Positions 1-8,567 of a stretch of DNA of 64,000 nt are shown here, piece by piece. The stretch's first letter is position 1. Each line of letters opens with the position of its first letter. The position numbers and the translations under genes were made by a program. This DNA is from HGM04593 sp045634305 (lineage in GTDB: Bacteria; Bacteroidota; Bacteroidia; Bacteroidales; Bacteroidaceae), in contig JAZQZZ010000022.1 of the NCBI GenBank assembly GCA_045634305.1, positions 16,491-80,490 of the forward strand. The letters are read 5' to 3'. A model generated the notes under the pieces. The model was not told where the DNA came from and ran no database searches. It was given only the letters and a program-made list of their open reading frames with translations.

Positions 1-158
1 TCTATTGTGCCGCGGTTACTCTCGCGTGTAAGCACCCACAGCTCAAAGTGCTTCGACATCTCAAGCACCCAGTGCCAACCCACGCCAATCTCGCTGCCAA
101 GCCCCGGCTCGCAGGCGTATGCCGAGACAAATACTTTTAGTTTGTCGGTAGTGGACAT
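1..158 (-). CDS. Glycosyltransferase, GT4-like, N-terminal part only (runs off the left edge)
   Basis: The minus strand opens with ATG at 158, three bases after the stop of the GT2 gene upstream, and stays open for 52 codons to the window edge. The translation begins MSTTDKLKVFVSAYACEPGL and continues with GSEIGVGWHWV. The 'SAYACEPG-GSE-GVGW' pattern is the typical N-terminus of GT4 (RfaB-like) glycosyltransferases, which are retaining GT-B enzymes that move a sugar from a nucleotide donor to a lipid-linked oligosaccharide on the cytoplasmic side of the membrane. The donor-binding C-terminal domain lies outside the window, so sugar specificity cannot be judged. Base composition is richer in GC than the next gene upstream. 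Confidence 0.8.
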   Translation of the reverse strand, partial: MSTTDKLKVFVSAYACEPGLGSEIGVGWHWVLEMSKHFELWVLTRESNRGTI

Positions 159-161
159 TGA

Positions 162-938
162 TTATCTTTTGATATATCTGGTAATATAGAAAGCAGCCAA
201 CCATTTGCAGTATTGGTAGTAATACGCAAATACATTTGGATAGAACTTCTTTAAAAGGTATTTGCGGTCTCTTCTGCTTTTTGCACTACCTGATGCTGTT
301 GACACACCACCAACCATAAAATTGGTTACAACAAAATCAGCGAAAATTATAGGCATATTGGCTTTATATGCTCTTTTGAACCAGTCGATGTCTCCAATGA
401 TTTTGTAGTTGATGTCATATAACCCAACAAGATTATAGATTCTTTTTGGTACTATTGTTGCAGGGTGTATTGTTCCCATTGTGTTATTGCGATATGCCGC
501 TGCAACCTTTTCAGGCGATGATTTTACCTGATACAAAGTTTGCCCATCGTCGGAAATACAATTCATCATTGCTGAAATGATTGGTTCATCCTCTTCCTTG
601 CAATCCTTTACAAGGTTATATAATTTGCCAAGTACTCCAGATTCAATGTAATCGTCACTGTTTACCAACCAAATGTATTTACCAGTAGCACGTTTAATTC
701 CTTTATTGAAAGCATCATAAATCCCCCTGTCCGGTTCACTGCTATACTTGAGCCTGCCCACAAAACGTGGTTCGTATGCTTTGATTATGTCAAGGGTCCC
801 GTCTGTTGAACCTCCATCGACCACAATGTATTCATAATCTTGGAAATCTTGTTCAAGGACAGATTCAATTGTCCTTGATATTGTCTTGTCACTGTTCCAG
901 CAAACAGTGATTATACTAAAGAATGGTTGTTTGTTCAT
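162..938 (-). CDS. Glycosyltransferase family 2
   Basis: The 258-residue protein has a complete GT-A catalytic domain of family GT2. It begins with FFSIITVCWN near residue 6, has the nucleotide-binding stretch VDGGSTDGT near residues 40-48, and a DXD-like metal/donor site LVNSDDY near residue 91-97. Such inverting enzymes add one sugar to the growing undecaprenyl-linked repeat unit. The length is short but normal for WcaA/WcaE-like members. The gene is one base downstream of the NTase/kinase-like gene and three bases upstream of the partial GT4 gene, so it is clearly in the same transcript. The region is AT-rich. Donor and acceptor cannot be predicted from sequence. Confidence 0.88.
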   Translation of the reverse strand: MNKQPFFSIITVCWNSDKTISRTIESVLEQDFQDYEYIVVDGGSTDGTLDIIKAYEPRFVGRLKYSSEPDRGIYDAFNKGIKRATGKYIWLVNSDDYIESGVLGKLYNLVKDCKEEDEPIISAMMNCISDDGQTLYQVKSSPEKVAAAYRNNTMGTIHPATIVPKRIYNLVGLYDINYKIIGDIDWFKRAYKANMPIIFADFVVTNFMVGGVSTASGSAKSRRDRKYLLKKFYPNVFAYYYQYCKWLAAFYITRYIKR

Positions 939-939
939 T

Positions 940-2247
940 TTACTTCAATCTCTTTAAATTCTTCTTGTGTTGTTCATTGAATACAAAGTTCAGTATCTCA
1001 TATACTGCAACTTGTGGCGTGCTTTCGTTCAGCACCTTTGTATATCCCTTTTTGCTGGCAAGGTAGTCAATCTTTGCGTTGATGGTCTTTATGCCCTCCT
1101 CGTCGAGTTCGCGCTTGCGGGCAAGAATTGTCTCGCTGCTTGCTGTGAGCAGAATGTTGTAATTTAAGGTTGGAATGAACAGTTTGCCCCACCAATAGAG
1201 GAACTTTGGACTCAGGTATATCCTTGAGCGGCGGCTGTCGCAGATGATATCGGTATAATAGCGGTCGAATACCACAATGCGTGTTATGCGGGTAACCGAT
1301 TTTACCTTTACAAAATAACCGATGATGTAGTCCAACGAGTAGTAGCATAGGCGCAGTAGTGAGTTCAGCTTGCCTGTCTTGCCACCACGGTGCGGGTCGC
1401 TGTAGTTGCGGTCAACCTCCTTCTTTATGCCGGCCGAATGTGCTACCTCGCCCAAATTGCCGAAAAGGGCAGGGCGGAAATGGTAGTATTTATGAGCTGT
1501 CTTGAATACCGGTGCAATGCGCTCCAGTATTGTGTCAATAACCGTTGTCTTGCCACTGCCGTCGGGGCCTGTGAAACCTATGCTGAAACCGGTATTAGAG
1601 CAGAGATAGTTCTTTATACGGTAATATTCGAACTTGATGAATCTACCAACAGTAGCTAGTGGATTCCGCATTGCTGCGTGTAACAGCATCTTTTTTCCTG
1701 AACGTTTGTCACATTCATCAATAGTGCCTACACCAAAAACTCTTTTAAGTTTTTCGGCCACCACTTTGCTATCACTTACAGCTTCTTTGACATGGCTGTA
1801 TTTATCAGGATATTGTACACCAACAGCCCTGTCATACATATATTTGTCAAGGAATTCATAATCCTTGTTCACGTGGTATATATTGCCGTTGAATTCACGA
1901 TTTGCAATGAACTCCTTTGCATTGATTAGTCTTACACCAAAGAGCGATGTGTTGAAAAAGAAATCGAGCTGTACGATCTCAACACTGCTGTCCTGGTCAA
2001 CACATCCACAGACCCATGTAACAACCCTGTCACTGTTTAGATATGTGATGATTTTCCATCCATGTGCCTCAAACAGCGCAATCAGGGCTTTCTTCTGTTT
2101 CTTGTACGCCCTGCGTTCAATTATTATATCAATATCCCTGCTGTTGTTCTTCTCCGGTAATCCTTCAAAATTGCGTAATACGGCGTATTTGCTGTTCGCG
2201 TTGAGGTGGTCGAATAATTCAGCAAGTAATTCCGAGGCTGTTGTCAT
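940..2247 (-). CDS. Nucleotidyltransferase-like / thymidylate-kinase-like fusion protein of the polysaccharide locus
   Basis: The 435-residue protein seems to have two parts. Residues 20-100 resemble a minimal nucleotidyltransferase fold: an acidic pair D38-x-D40 in SRDIDIII, and a possible third acid, D95, in VQLDFF. The C-terminal half carries a textbook P-loop, GPDGSGKTT at residues 227-235, and a DRYYTD motif near residue 330 that is typical of dTMP-kinase-like P-loop kinases. The housekeeping Tmk is about 200 residues, so this is not simply tmk. The start overlaps the stop of the upstream GT2 gene by four bases (ATGA). Its place among glycosyltransferases suggests it phosphorylates or activates a polysaccharide-related substrate, but that is inference. 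The N-terminal half is more AT-rich than the kinase half. Confidence 0.6.
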   Translation of the reverse strand: MTTASELLAELFDHLNANSKYAVLRNFEGLPEKNNSRDIDIIIERRAYKKQKKALIALFEAHGWKIITYLNSDRVVTWVCGCVDQDSSVEIVQLDFFFNTSLFGVRLINAKEFIANREFNGNIYHVNKDYEFLDKYMYDRAVGVQYPDKYSHVKEAVSDSKVVAEKLKRVFGVGTIDECDKRSGKKMLLHAAMRNPLATVGRFIKFEYYRIKNYLCSNTGFSIGFTGPDGSGKTTVIDTILERIAPVFKTAHKYYHFRPALFGNLGEVAHSAGIKKEVDRNYSDPHRGGKTGKLNSLLRLCYYSLDYIIGYFVKVKSVTRITRIVVFDRYYTDIICDSRRSRIYLSPKFLYWWGKLFIPTLNYNILLTASSETILARKRELDEEGIKTINAKIDYLASKKGYTKVLNESTPQVAVYEILNFVFNEQHKKNLKRLK

Positions 2248-3215
2248 TTCTTTTTAAATATATTGTGTCTTATCTTGTCAATGAAGTAAGACGGATTGTT
2301 GTATATTGAACTTGTCAATTTTCCAAAAAAGGTAATTAGACGTCCTTTTTTCAGGGCATAATAACTTTGTCGCAAGTCGTTTGCAGCCTTTGCGTCTTTT
2401 TCCAATTTGTTGATTTCCTGTGGTGAAAGACTTTCACGGAATTCTATGAATGTGAGTTCCTTCTTTCCACGACGGCGTAGCTTAAGGTTCTTTTTAATAT
2501 GACGCATGCGTAATATCATACCAATAGAATCGCCAGACATTGCACTTTCGTGCTTACGATAGCGGTATAATGTCTCTGGTATAACAATAATGGCCTTGCC
2601 ATGTGTGTAAAGGTCGCTCATTCTTGTCCACAAATCAAGGTCTTCACATAGGTCTTGATAACGAGGCTTGCCCATTGGGAATCCGGTTATGTTATGTCCA
2701 CCAACGCTCAGTGCAACCTCACGGTCATATATTGCAGAGGTCAGCATAAAAATCAACTTTTCATTTGCGGCTTTCTCATAAAAACCACTCTTTGTGGTTT
2801 CCCCAAGATATATGCCACCTTTTATTTTCTGGCTGTCAGAATTCATATATTCTGCGTGGCAACCTACAGCAATGAGGTCGCTATCCGATGTGATAGTGCT
2901 GTACAATGTATTTATATACTCCGGTTTTATGCAGTCATCTGCATCTACGAACATAATGTACTGCGTTTTGGCATATTCTTCGGCAAATCGGCGTGCGACA
3001 CACAGGCCTCCATTTTCTTTCAGTGTAACAATCTCGTACTGTCTCGGATTCTCGGCAAAGAACTTTTCAATAATGGTAACACTATTATCCGTGCTACAAT
3101 CGTTGACAATTAGCAGCTGAAAATCCTGCATAGTCTGTGCCATAACGCTCTCGAGCGTTTCCTTTATGTACTTCTCGGCGTTATAAACGCAAATGGCAAG
3201 GGTGAGGTTGGTCAT
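2244..3215 (-). CDS. Glycosyltransferase family 2
   Basis: This 323-residue GT2 enzyme begins MTNLTLAICVYNAEKYIKET, has the nucleotide-binding stretch VNDCSTDNS near residues 38-45 and a DXD site VDADD at residues 90-94. The C-terminal 100 residues are basic and probably membrane-proximal, as is common in capsule glycosyltransferases. It lies nine bases downstream of a GT4 gene and overlaps the next gene by four bases, so it is translationally coupled within the polysaccharide operon. It should add one sugar to the lipid-linked repeat unit in the cytoplasm; linkage and donor are unknown. Confidence 0.88.
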   Translation of the reverse strand: MTNLTLAICVYNAEKYIKETLESVMAQTMQDFQLLIVNDCSTDNSVTIIEKFFAENPRQYEIVTLKENGGLCVARRFAEEYAKTQYIMFVDADDCIKPEYINTLYSTITSDSDLIAVGCHAEYMNSDSQKIKGGIYLGETTKSGFYEKAANEKLIFMLTSAIYDREVALSVGGHNITGFPMGKPRYQDLCEDLDLWTRMSDLYTHGKAIIVIPETLYRYRKHESAMSGDSIGMILRMRHIKKNLKLRRRGKKELTFIEFRESLSPQEINKLEKDAKAANDLRQSYYALKKGRLITFFGKLTSSIYNNPSYFIDKIRHNIFKKK

Positions 3216-3224
3216 TATTATTGT

Positions 3225-4406
3225 TTATGTATGTTTAATATTTTTTTTCAAGAAAATACAAAGTTCGTTGTTACTGTCTTGTTTCAAATTAGGTTTGGAT
3301 CTTAACTGATAGTAATATTCTTTATCGCTGTATAGGTTAATGATATTTTTGCTGAAATCCTTCAAATCACAAATTATGCCATCTTCTTGATTAACCACCT
3401 CATATGCAGTTCCAAAGTTTGTGGTAATGACAGGTGTGTTTAATGTCTTTGCCTCTGCAATTGCATAGCAGAATGTTTCTGTCAAACTGGTAACTGCAAG
3501 AATATGGCTGTGGCGGATATATGGGTATGGATTGTCTTTCGCACCTAGCAGAATAACCTGTTCTTCTACCTTGTTCAATACAATCTGCTCCTTTAAATAT
3601 GCTGTTTCATTTACAGAACCACTTCCAATTATATACCATTTAAATTGAATATTCTGTTCCTTAAGTTCTTTTGCAATTGCCGGAATCTCAAAAAATCTTT
3701 TCTCGTAGCATATTCGTCCCACAGACACAATTCGGAATTTATTATCAATGGAAAATCTTTTGTCTAAATCTTTATCCGATGCCGACAGCTCTTTAATCTT
3801 TGCTTCATTTACAAGGTTTGGTATAACTTGAACCTTATTATTATATTGAGGAAATACCTTTATGAATGATTTGCTGCAATGTTGACTTGGAATAACAATA
3901 TAGTCGTACTTCTTGTATACACCCTCCTCGTCTATATTGTTGCTGTATGCCAGATATCTTTCGTAGTCCAAATGAACCCAGGCGATTTTATTCTTGGCAT
4001 TAATTTGCGAACAAATCCGTGTAATGAAACCCTCTGAGAAAGCGACAACAATATCAAAGTTTTCTTCCGATATGTTGTTCAATTCTTTTTTTAGGGCATT
4101 GCTAAAAACATCAATTCTAAATACTTTTTTGAGAATTTTGAAAATAGCTTTTACAAATATCAGTCCAATTCTTCCTAATCCCTTATGTTCACTATGGTAA
4201 GTTGATAAAAGATACAGGAGTTTATTCTGTTTCTTGTAAAAATAATTTTTGAAGGTTTCTGCGTATGGACCATCTTTTTGGTTTACACAGAATATGTGGA
4301 CATCAATGTGTTCTTGTTCAACAAAAGGCAATAGGCTCTCTAGTGCTTTGGAAATTCCTCCTTGCCTTACGTTTTCTATACAAAAGAGAATCCTGTTACT
4401 TTTCAT
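3225..4406 (-). CDS. Glycosyltransferase family 4
   Basis: This 393-residue protein has the two-domain GT-B layout. The N-terminal acceptor domain opens with RILFCIENVRQGGISKA, the usual glycine-rich loop. The C-terminal donor domain starts near residue 224 with FRIVSVGRICYEKRF and holds the E-x7-E pair (E310 and E318 in TETFCYAIAEA) that contacts the nucleotide sugar. Family members are retaining enzymes. The start overlaps the stop of the Wzy-like polymerase gene by four bases. Strong AT richness matches its immediate neighbours and differs from the export genes further upstream in the operon. Confidence 0.87.
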   Translation of the reverse strand: MKSNRILFCIENVRQGGISKALESLLPFVEQEHIDVHIFCVNQKDGPYAETFKNYFYKKQNKLLYLLSTYHSEHKGLGRIGLIFVKAIFKILKKVFRIDVFSNALKKELNNISEENFDIVVAFSEGFITRICSQINAKNKIAWVHLDYERYLAYSNNIDEEGVYKKYDYIVIPSQHCSKSFIKVFPQYNNKVQVIPNLVNEAKIKELSASDKDLDKRFSIDNKFRIVSVGRICYEKRFFEIPAIAKELKEQNIQFKWYIIGSGSVNETAYLKEQIVLNKVEEQVILLGAKDNPYPYIRHSHILAVTSLTETFCYAIAEAKTLNTPVITTNFGTAYEVVNQEDGIICDLKDFSKNIINLYSDKEYYYQLRSKPNLKQDSNNELCIFLKKNIKHT

Positions 4407-5575
4407 TGTAAGTCATTTGTATAGTTGTTCTTGAAATGTTTTATGGTTGCAAAAACCATGAGTGTGGCAAAACCGTATGCTATATTTCCAATATTCATAC
4501 CAAATAATAGAATAAACATCAAGGTTTCAAGTGAGAATATTGATGTAAAGCAACAGCCGAAGAAGAAAATAAGTTTGCTGATATATGAGAATAAACCATA
4601 GTCTGCAATAGCGCTGACAATTTGTTTGCCATTCATACTAGCACTGTCTGTGCCACTGCCAATCCAAATTGCACTATCTGTCAGGTCAATATTACTGAAT
4701 GTGTCTACTATAATGTTGACTCTGGCTGCAGCGCTGCTATCTGTTTTAGTAATGGTTTCTGTATCTCCAGTGAGTGTAGCATTGAATATTTCAATGGCTC
4801 TTGTAAGCGGCTCGTAATCAATATATGGTACGGTCATATAGAATGCTGTAGCACCAACAAGTACGGCAATGATATACTCCTTCTTTAGGAAATATAACGA
4901 AAGTATAGCCAATCCCACAAAGGCTGTTCCGCTTCCAATACATATCATGGTATACAGGAAAGCTATGATTGTCCATTTATGCTCTGTCCATAGTTCTGAT
5001 ATCTTAAGTGGTATTCCATCATTCTTGTATTGGCTCAATTTTAATAATCCATAAAAGAACACAGTGAGTAAACGCGCTGTATGTGATGGTTCAATTGCTA
5101 GTGTGTTCAAATGGAATATTCCATAATAACTCATGCCCATAAGGTTGAAAAGGGGCATATATCTAATTCCAATGATTATACATAATTGTTGTAGCACCAA
5201 ACATATGGCATATGCATATATTAGACTTTTCAATATTTTTATGAAGTCATCTATTGTATATGCATTTTCGTGGTAAACAAGATTGTAGTATAGATTGAAC
5301 GTAAAAAAGAATAGAATGGAATAGTATATGGTTGAGGAGCGGAAGTCTGGTTTTAGAAACAAAAAGCACAGAGTTACTAAAATGTATAAATTTGCATATA
5401 TTGTCGCCTTTGAAATATACTGTGTCCTGAAAAGCATAATAAATGGAGTCAAGGCCATAAATATGACTTTTGGGGTACTAACAGTCATACCTTCAAGATA
5501 TATGAATTGTATACTCATTATTAGGAGTGTGAAGGTTGCAATATTGTAGTTTGATAATATGTTCCCTTTAAACAT
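4403..5575 (-). CDS. Wzy-like O-antigen/capsule polymerase (integral membrane)
   Basis: The 390-residue product is almost entirely hydrophobic, with roughly ten predicted membrane segments separated by short loops and one longer polar loop in the second half (about residues 270-320, containing TETITKTDSSAAARVN). That plan matches Wzy polymerases, which join undecaprenyl-linked repeat units in the periplasm. Sequence is poorly conserved in this family, so the call rests on topology plus context: it sits among glycosyltransferases in a locus that also encodes a Wzx flippase. No other polymerase candidate is present in the window, which supports the assignment. Confidence 0.7.
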   Translation of the reverse strand: MFKGNILSNYNIATFTLLIMSIQFIYLEGMTVSTPKVIFMALTPFIMLFRTQYISKATIYANLYILVTLCFLFLKPDFRSSTIYYSILFFFTFNLYYNLVYHENAYTIDDFIKILKSLIYAYAICLVLQQLCIIIGIRYMPLFNLMGMSYYGIFHLNTLAIEPSHTARLLTVFFYGLLKLSQYKNDGIPLKISELWTEHKWTIIAFLYTMICIGSGTAFVGLAILSLYFLKKEYIIAVLVGATAFYMTVPYIDYEPLTRAIEIFNATLTGDTETITKTDSSAAARVNIIVDTFSNIDLTDSAIWIGSGTDSASMNGKQIVSAIADYGLFSYISKLIFFFGCCFTSIFSLETLMFILLFGMNIGNIAYGFATLMVFATIKHFKNNYTNDLQ

Positions 5576-5631
5576 AATATAGACGTTTGCTATCGTGTAT
5601 AAAAAAAGTGTTTAAGATTATAATGGTAGTA

Positions 5632-6615
5632 TTATATCATCCTTTTAGTCCAAGAGTACAACTTTGTTGTCACTGACATTATATAGTAACCGAGCAGTGC
5701 AGGAAACATTAGATGAATATGTTGAACAAACTCTTTGAATGTCTTGTCTGTCTTTATGTCAAGTTGATATGTCCGGAGAGCATTATATAAATCCTTCTTT
5801 GTTTGTATAGGCGCTTTTATATGCGTTATTTCAAGATATCTTTGGAATGCAAAGCGATTCAGATGTGACGATATTTTCTGCTTTTTTACTTCAATATTGG
5901 AATATCCCAATGACATTTCCTTGTATATCTCTATTGATGATTGCAGATGGCGGCAGTTCTTTTCGCTCATTATGGAGTTTTCCTGAATATAATAATTGTA
6001 GGTTGTCCTACCTGTCAATACTATGCAATTGGCTGTCAAAACAGTATTGAATGTCCATAGTTCGTCTTCGTGCAGAATCCCTTCTTTAAAGAACAGGGAG
6101 TGCCCTGTAATGAAATCCTTTTTTATTAGTTTGTTCCAAGCTGTAATAGGTATGTCGCCATTACAAAAGGAATCGATGATTTTGCTACCGTCTGTAAATA
6201 TCCTTTCTTGAGAATACCTTGTAGAAACCATCCGGTTATCCTTATATACACGTTGGTAGTTACCGGCAACAATATCTGCATTTGTTATACACATTTTTTG
6301 CGCCAGATGTGATATTACAGAACAATCGTATAGCTCATCGTCGCTGTCTATAAAATATAGGGCATTGCCTGTTGAAACATTGATGCCGCTGTTCCTTGCT
6401 ACAGACAACCCACTGTTGTATTCATGCGTGACAATCCTGGTGGGTATATCTGTAGTGCTTATTATCTCCTTTGCTATTTCCATGCTGGAATCGGGTGAAC
6501 AATCGTCCACGATTACTATTTCAATGTCGGGATAATCCTGTCTCAAGACTGATTCCAGGCATGTGCGTATATACTTTTCAACTTTATATACAGGTATGAT
6601 AATAGAAACGCGCAT
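5632..6615 (-). CDS. Glycosyltransferase family 2
   Basis: The 327-residue GT2 enzyme begins MRVSIIIPVYKVEKYIRTCL, followed by the nucleotide-binding VDDCSPDSS near residue 37 and a DXD site FIDSDDELYD near residue 93. The C-terminal part is basic and contains aromatic clusters likely to lie against the membrane. It starts three bases after the stop of the next GT2 gene upstream. A 56-base AT-rich gap separates its stop from the Wzy-like gene; I see no clear terminator or promoter there. It probably adds one residue to the lipid-linked repeat unit. Confidence 0.87.
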   Translation of the reverse strand: MRVSIIIPVYKVEKYIRTCLESVLRQDYPDIEIVIVDDCSPDSSMEIAKEIISTTDIPTRIVTHEYNSGLSVARNSGINVSTGNALYFIDSDDELYDCSVISHLAQKMCITNADIVAGNYQRVYKDNRMVSTRYSQERIFTDGSKIIDSFCNGDIPITAWNKLIKKDFITGHSLFFKEGILHEDELWTFNTVLTANCIVLTGRTTYNYYIQENSIMSEKNCRHLQSSIEIYKEMSLGYSNIEVKKQKISSHLNRFAFQRYLEITHIKAPIQTKKDLYNALRTYQLDIKTDKTFKEFVQHIHLMFPALLGYYIMSVTTKLYSWTKRMI

Positions 6616-6618
6616 ATT

Positions 6619-7620
6619 TTATTTGTTGATTTTTTTTACAATTAGTTCAGTTATGCCATGTGGTAACAGAAGCAAAATTCTTTGAGCAAATGGAACCTTC
6701 TTATCCTTTAATATCCGCAAAATAGGGAAAATCCTCTTGTGCTCTTTCAGCAAGCCTTTGGCAATGTCGTGGCTATGTTCCTTAAATTTGTGTTTGTTAA
6801 GAACGAATATCCTCATCATTGATATCCAATGAAAGAAATACTGACTCCAGGCTTCTGCAACTTCTGTACTTTCAGTGTCGAAGTATCTTTTTAAAAGTCC
6901 AATAACCATCCGGTCTGTTATCAGCGGTTCAAAAAGTTTATGCGAAATGGCTTTGGTTATTGATTGTTGATGTAGTCTGTAATGGTATTCAACATCACTG
7001 AATGCAACTCTTTCTGATGCTAGGAGCATCTCACGCGAAGCATAGTCATCGGCATTCATCTGCACTACGCTCCTGTCAAGAAAATGTTCGGTTGAAGTCC
7101 ATATTTCTCGCTTTGCCAGGAATCCGTTCACACTGATTTGCCATTCTTTACCAATAGTCAGCATAACGGCTTTTTTGCCGTCAAGTATTTGCCCGTAGTT
7201 GAAATGGTCTCTTGGCAACGTGTATGCGATATTGCCATTTGATTCAAATGCCAACATCTTGCTGCATACGATGTCTGCTTGTGTTTCGTCTTGTCTTTTG
7301 ATGAGTTGCTCAATATAGTTGGATGGGACTTTGTCATCAGCGTCAATCCAGCAGACAAAACTGCCGACAGATATTTTTACAGCAAAATCTCTTGGATATT
7401 TTGCTGAGCCGCTGTTTCTCTCAAGTTGAAAACAACGGCATCTTTCATCATTTTTTGATATTTCCTGTATGATGCTCCATGTATTGTCCTGCGAACAGTC
7501 ATCGACAATGACAAGCTCAATAGCTTGCAGCGTCTGCGAGAGTATGCATTGTACTGATTCTTCGATATACATCTCTGCATTGAACACGGGCATTATAATG
7601 CTTACAAGAGGCTTTTTCAC
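6619..7620 (-). CDS. Glycosyltransferase family 2
   Basis: A 333-residue GT2 enzyme. The N-terminus MKKPLVSIIMPVFNAEMYIE leads into VDDCSQDNT near residue 40 and the DXD site WIDADDK near residue 91. A short spacer (three bases to the next gene, one base from the Caps_synth gene upstream) places it in the same transcript. It resembles the adjacent GT2 gene in length and motif order, which could reflect an old duplication, though the C-terminal halves differ. Sugar donor and linkage cannot be read from the sequence. Confidence 0.87.
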   Translation of the reverse strand: MKKPLVSIIMPVFNAEMYIEESVQCILSQTLQAIELVIVDDCSQDNTWSIIQEISKNDERCRCFQLERNSGSAKYPRDFAVKISVGSFVCWIDADDKVPSNYIEQLIKRQDETQADIVCSKMLAFESNGNIAYTLPRDHFNYGQILDGKKAVMLTIGKEWQISVNGFLAKREIWTSTEHFLDRSVVQMNADDYASREMLLASERVAFSDVEYHYRLHQQSITKAISHKLFEPLITDRMVIGLLKRYFDTESTEVAEAWSQYFFHWISMMRIFVLNKHKFKEHSHDIAKGLLKEHKRIFPILRILKDKKVPFAQRILLLLPHGITELIVKKINK

Positions 7621-7621
7621 G

Positions 7622-8560
7622 TTATAGGTTTTTTATGTATGCAAAGAATGTTTGTACGTTGTCTGCAGTCGTTTCGTGCAACTCCTGTTTCCAACTGGTC
7701 TTGTGGAATTTACCCTGTTCTCTGATGCTCCGCATCACCTTCTCTTCATATTTTTCATTGAGATTCTCTGACAACAGGTAGAATGATTCACAGTTTTCTC
7801 TGTTGTTGTCTATCAGTTCTTTTATTGCAGGCAATTCCTCATACATGGCAGCAATGAAATAGTCGAACAGAAAGAAATCAATAAAAAAAGTCCTTTTTCT
7901 TAAATAACGGTCAAATAGGATGTTCAAGCAAGAGAACATATATTTTCCGCTATTTTCAGAGCAACCTATCAGACTCACAGTCCATTGGTAATCCGAAACA
8001 TAATGTATGCTATCCTTTAACTTTTGTTTTATGGTGTAGAATGGTCTTTGTGTTTCGTCGGTAATGTCACCGGTTACCAGAACCGAAGCATCAATCCACA
8101 GACCACCATATTTTGCTAGCAACATTATTCGTATATAATCGGCAAAGTGGGTTCTGCTGATTTTGCCTTCATCAAGATACTCCTTAATGAAATTCGGGAC
8201 TTGGATGTGTTCATTGAGATTATCTGATGTAACAAGGTTTACTTTCTTGCCAACAGAGTGTTTCAACAAGGATTTGTAACATATGCGCACAATCTCGGGC
8301 ATCTCCTCCTCTCCTTGCAGCCAACATACCCAGATGGGCGTTTCTTGCCCATTGGTTTTTTCTGCTTCCAGCGGTATGTTCCGGTATATTTCAAATACAT
8401 CCTTGAACTTTTTCTTTATATAACGCTTAATCTCGTAGTGTCTTTTTGCAATGGCTTTGGCACCTCCAAAACGTGGGTATAATAAATAGTAGAAAGTTAC
8501 TCTGGGACCAAAATTAATCAAGTACTGGAAGTATCTTTTTGTCGAAGCTATAATATTCAT
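7622..8560 (-). CDS. Capsular polysaccharide synthesis glycosyltransferase (Caps_synth / GT32-like)
   Basis: The 312-residue protein contains PIWVCWLQGEEEMPEIV near residue 75, then SRTHFADYIRIMLLAKYGGL followed by WID, the signature of the Caps_synth family (Pfam PF05704 by recognition) related to GT32/OCH1-like enzymes. The GGLWID motif supplies the DXD-like donor/metal site. Such enzymes usually transfer hexoses in capsule assembly. The gene lies seven bases downstream of the WbsX-like gene and one base upstream of a GT2 gene. The family assignment is firm; substrate is not predictable. Confidence 0.85.
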   Translation of the reverse strand: MNIIASTKRYFQYLINFGPRVTFYYLLYPRFGGAKAIAKRHYEIKRYIKKKFKDVFEIYRNIPLEAEKTNGQETPIWVCWLQGEEEMPEIVRICYKSLLKHSVGKKVNLVTSDNLNEHIQVPNFIKEYLDEGKISRTHFADYIRIMLLAKYGGLWIDASVLVTGDITDETQRPFYTIKQKLKDSIHYVSDYQWTVSLIGCSENSGKYMFSCLNILFDRYLRKRTFFIDFFLFDYFIAAMYEELPAIKELIDNNRENCESFYLLSENLNEKYEEKVMRSIREQGKFHKTSWKQELHETTADNVQTFFAYIKNL

Positions 8561-8567
8561 TTTAATA

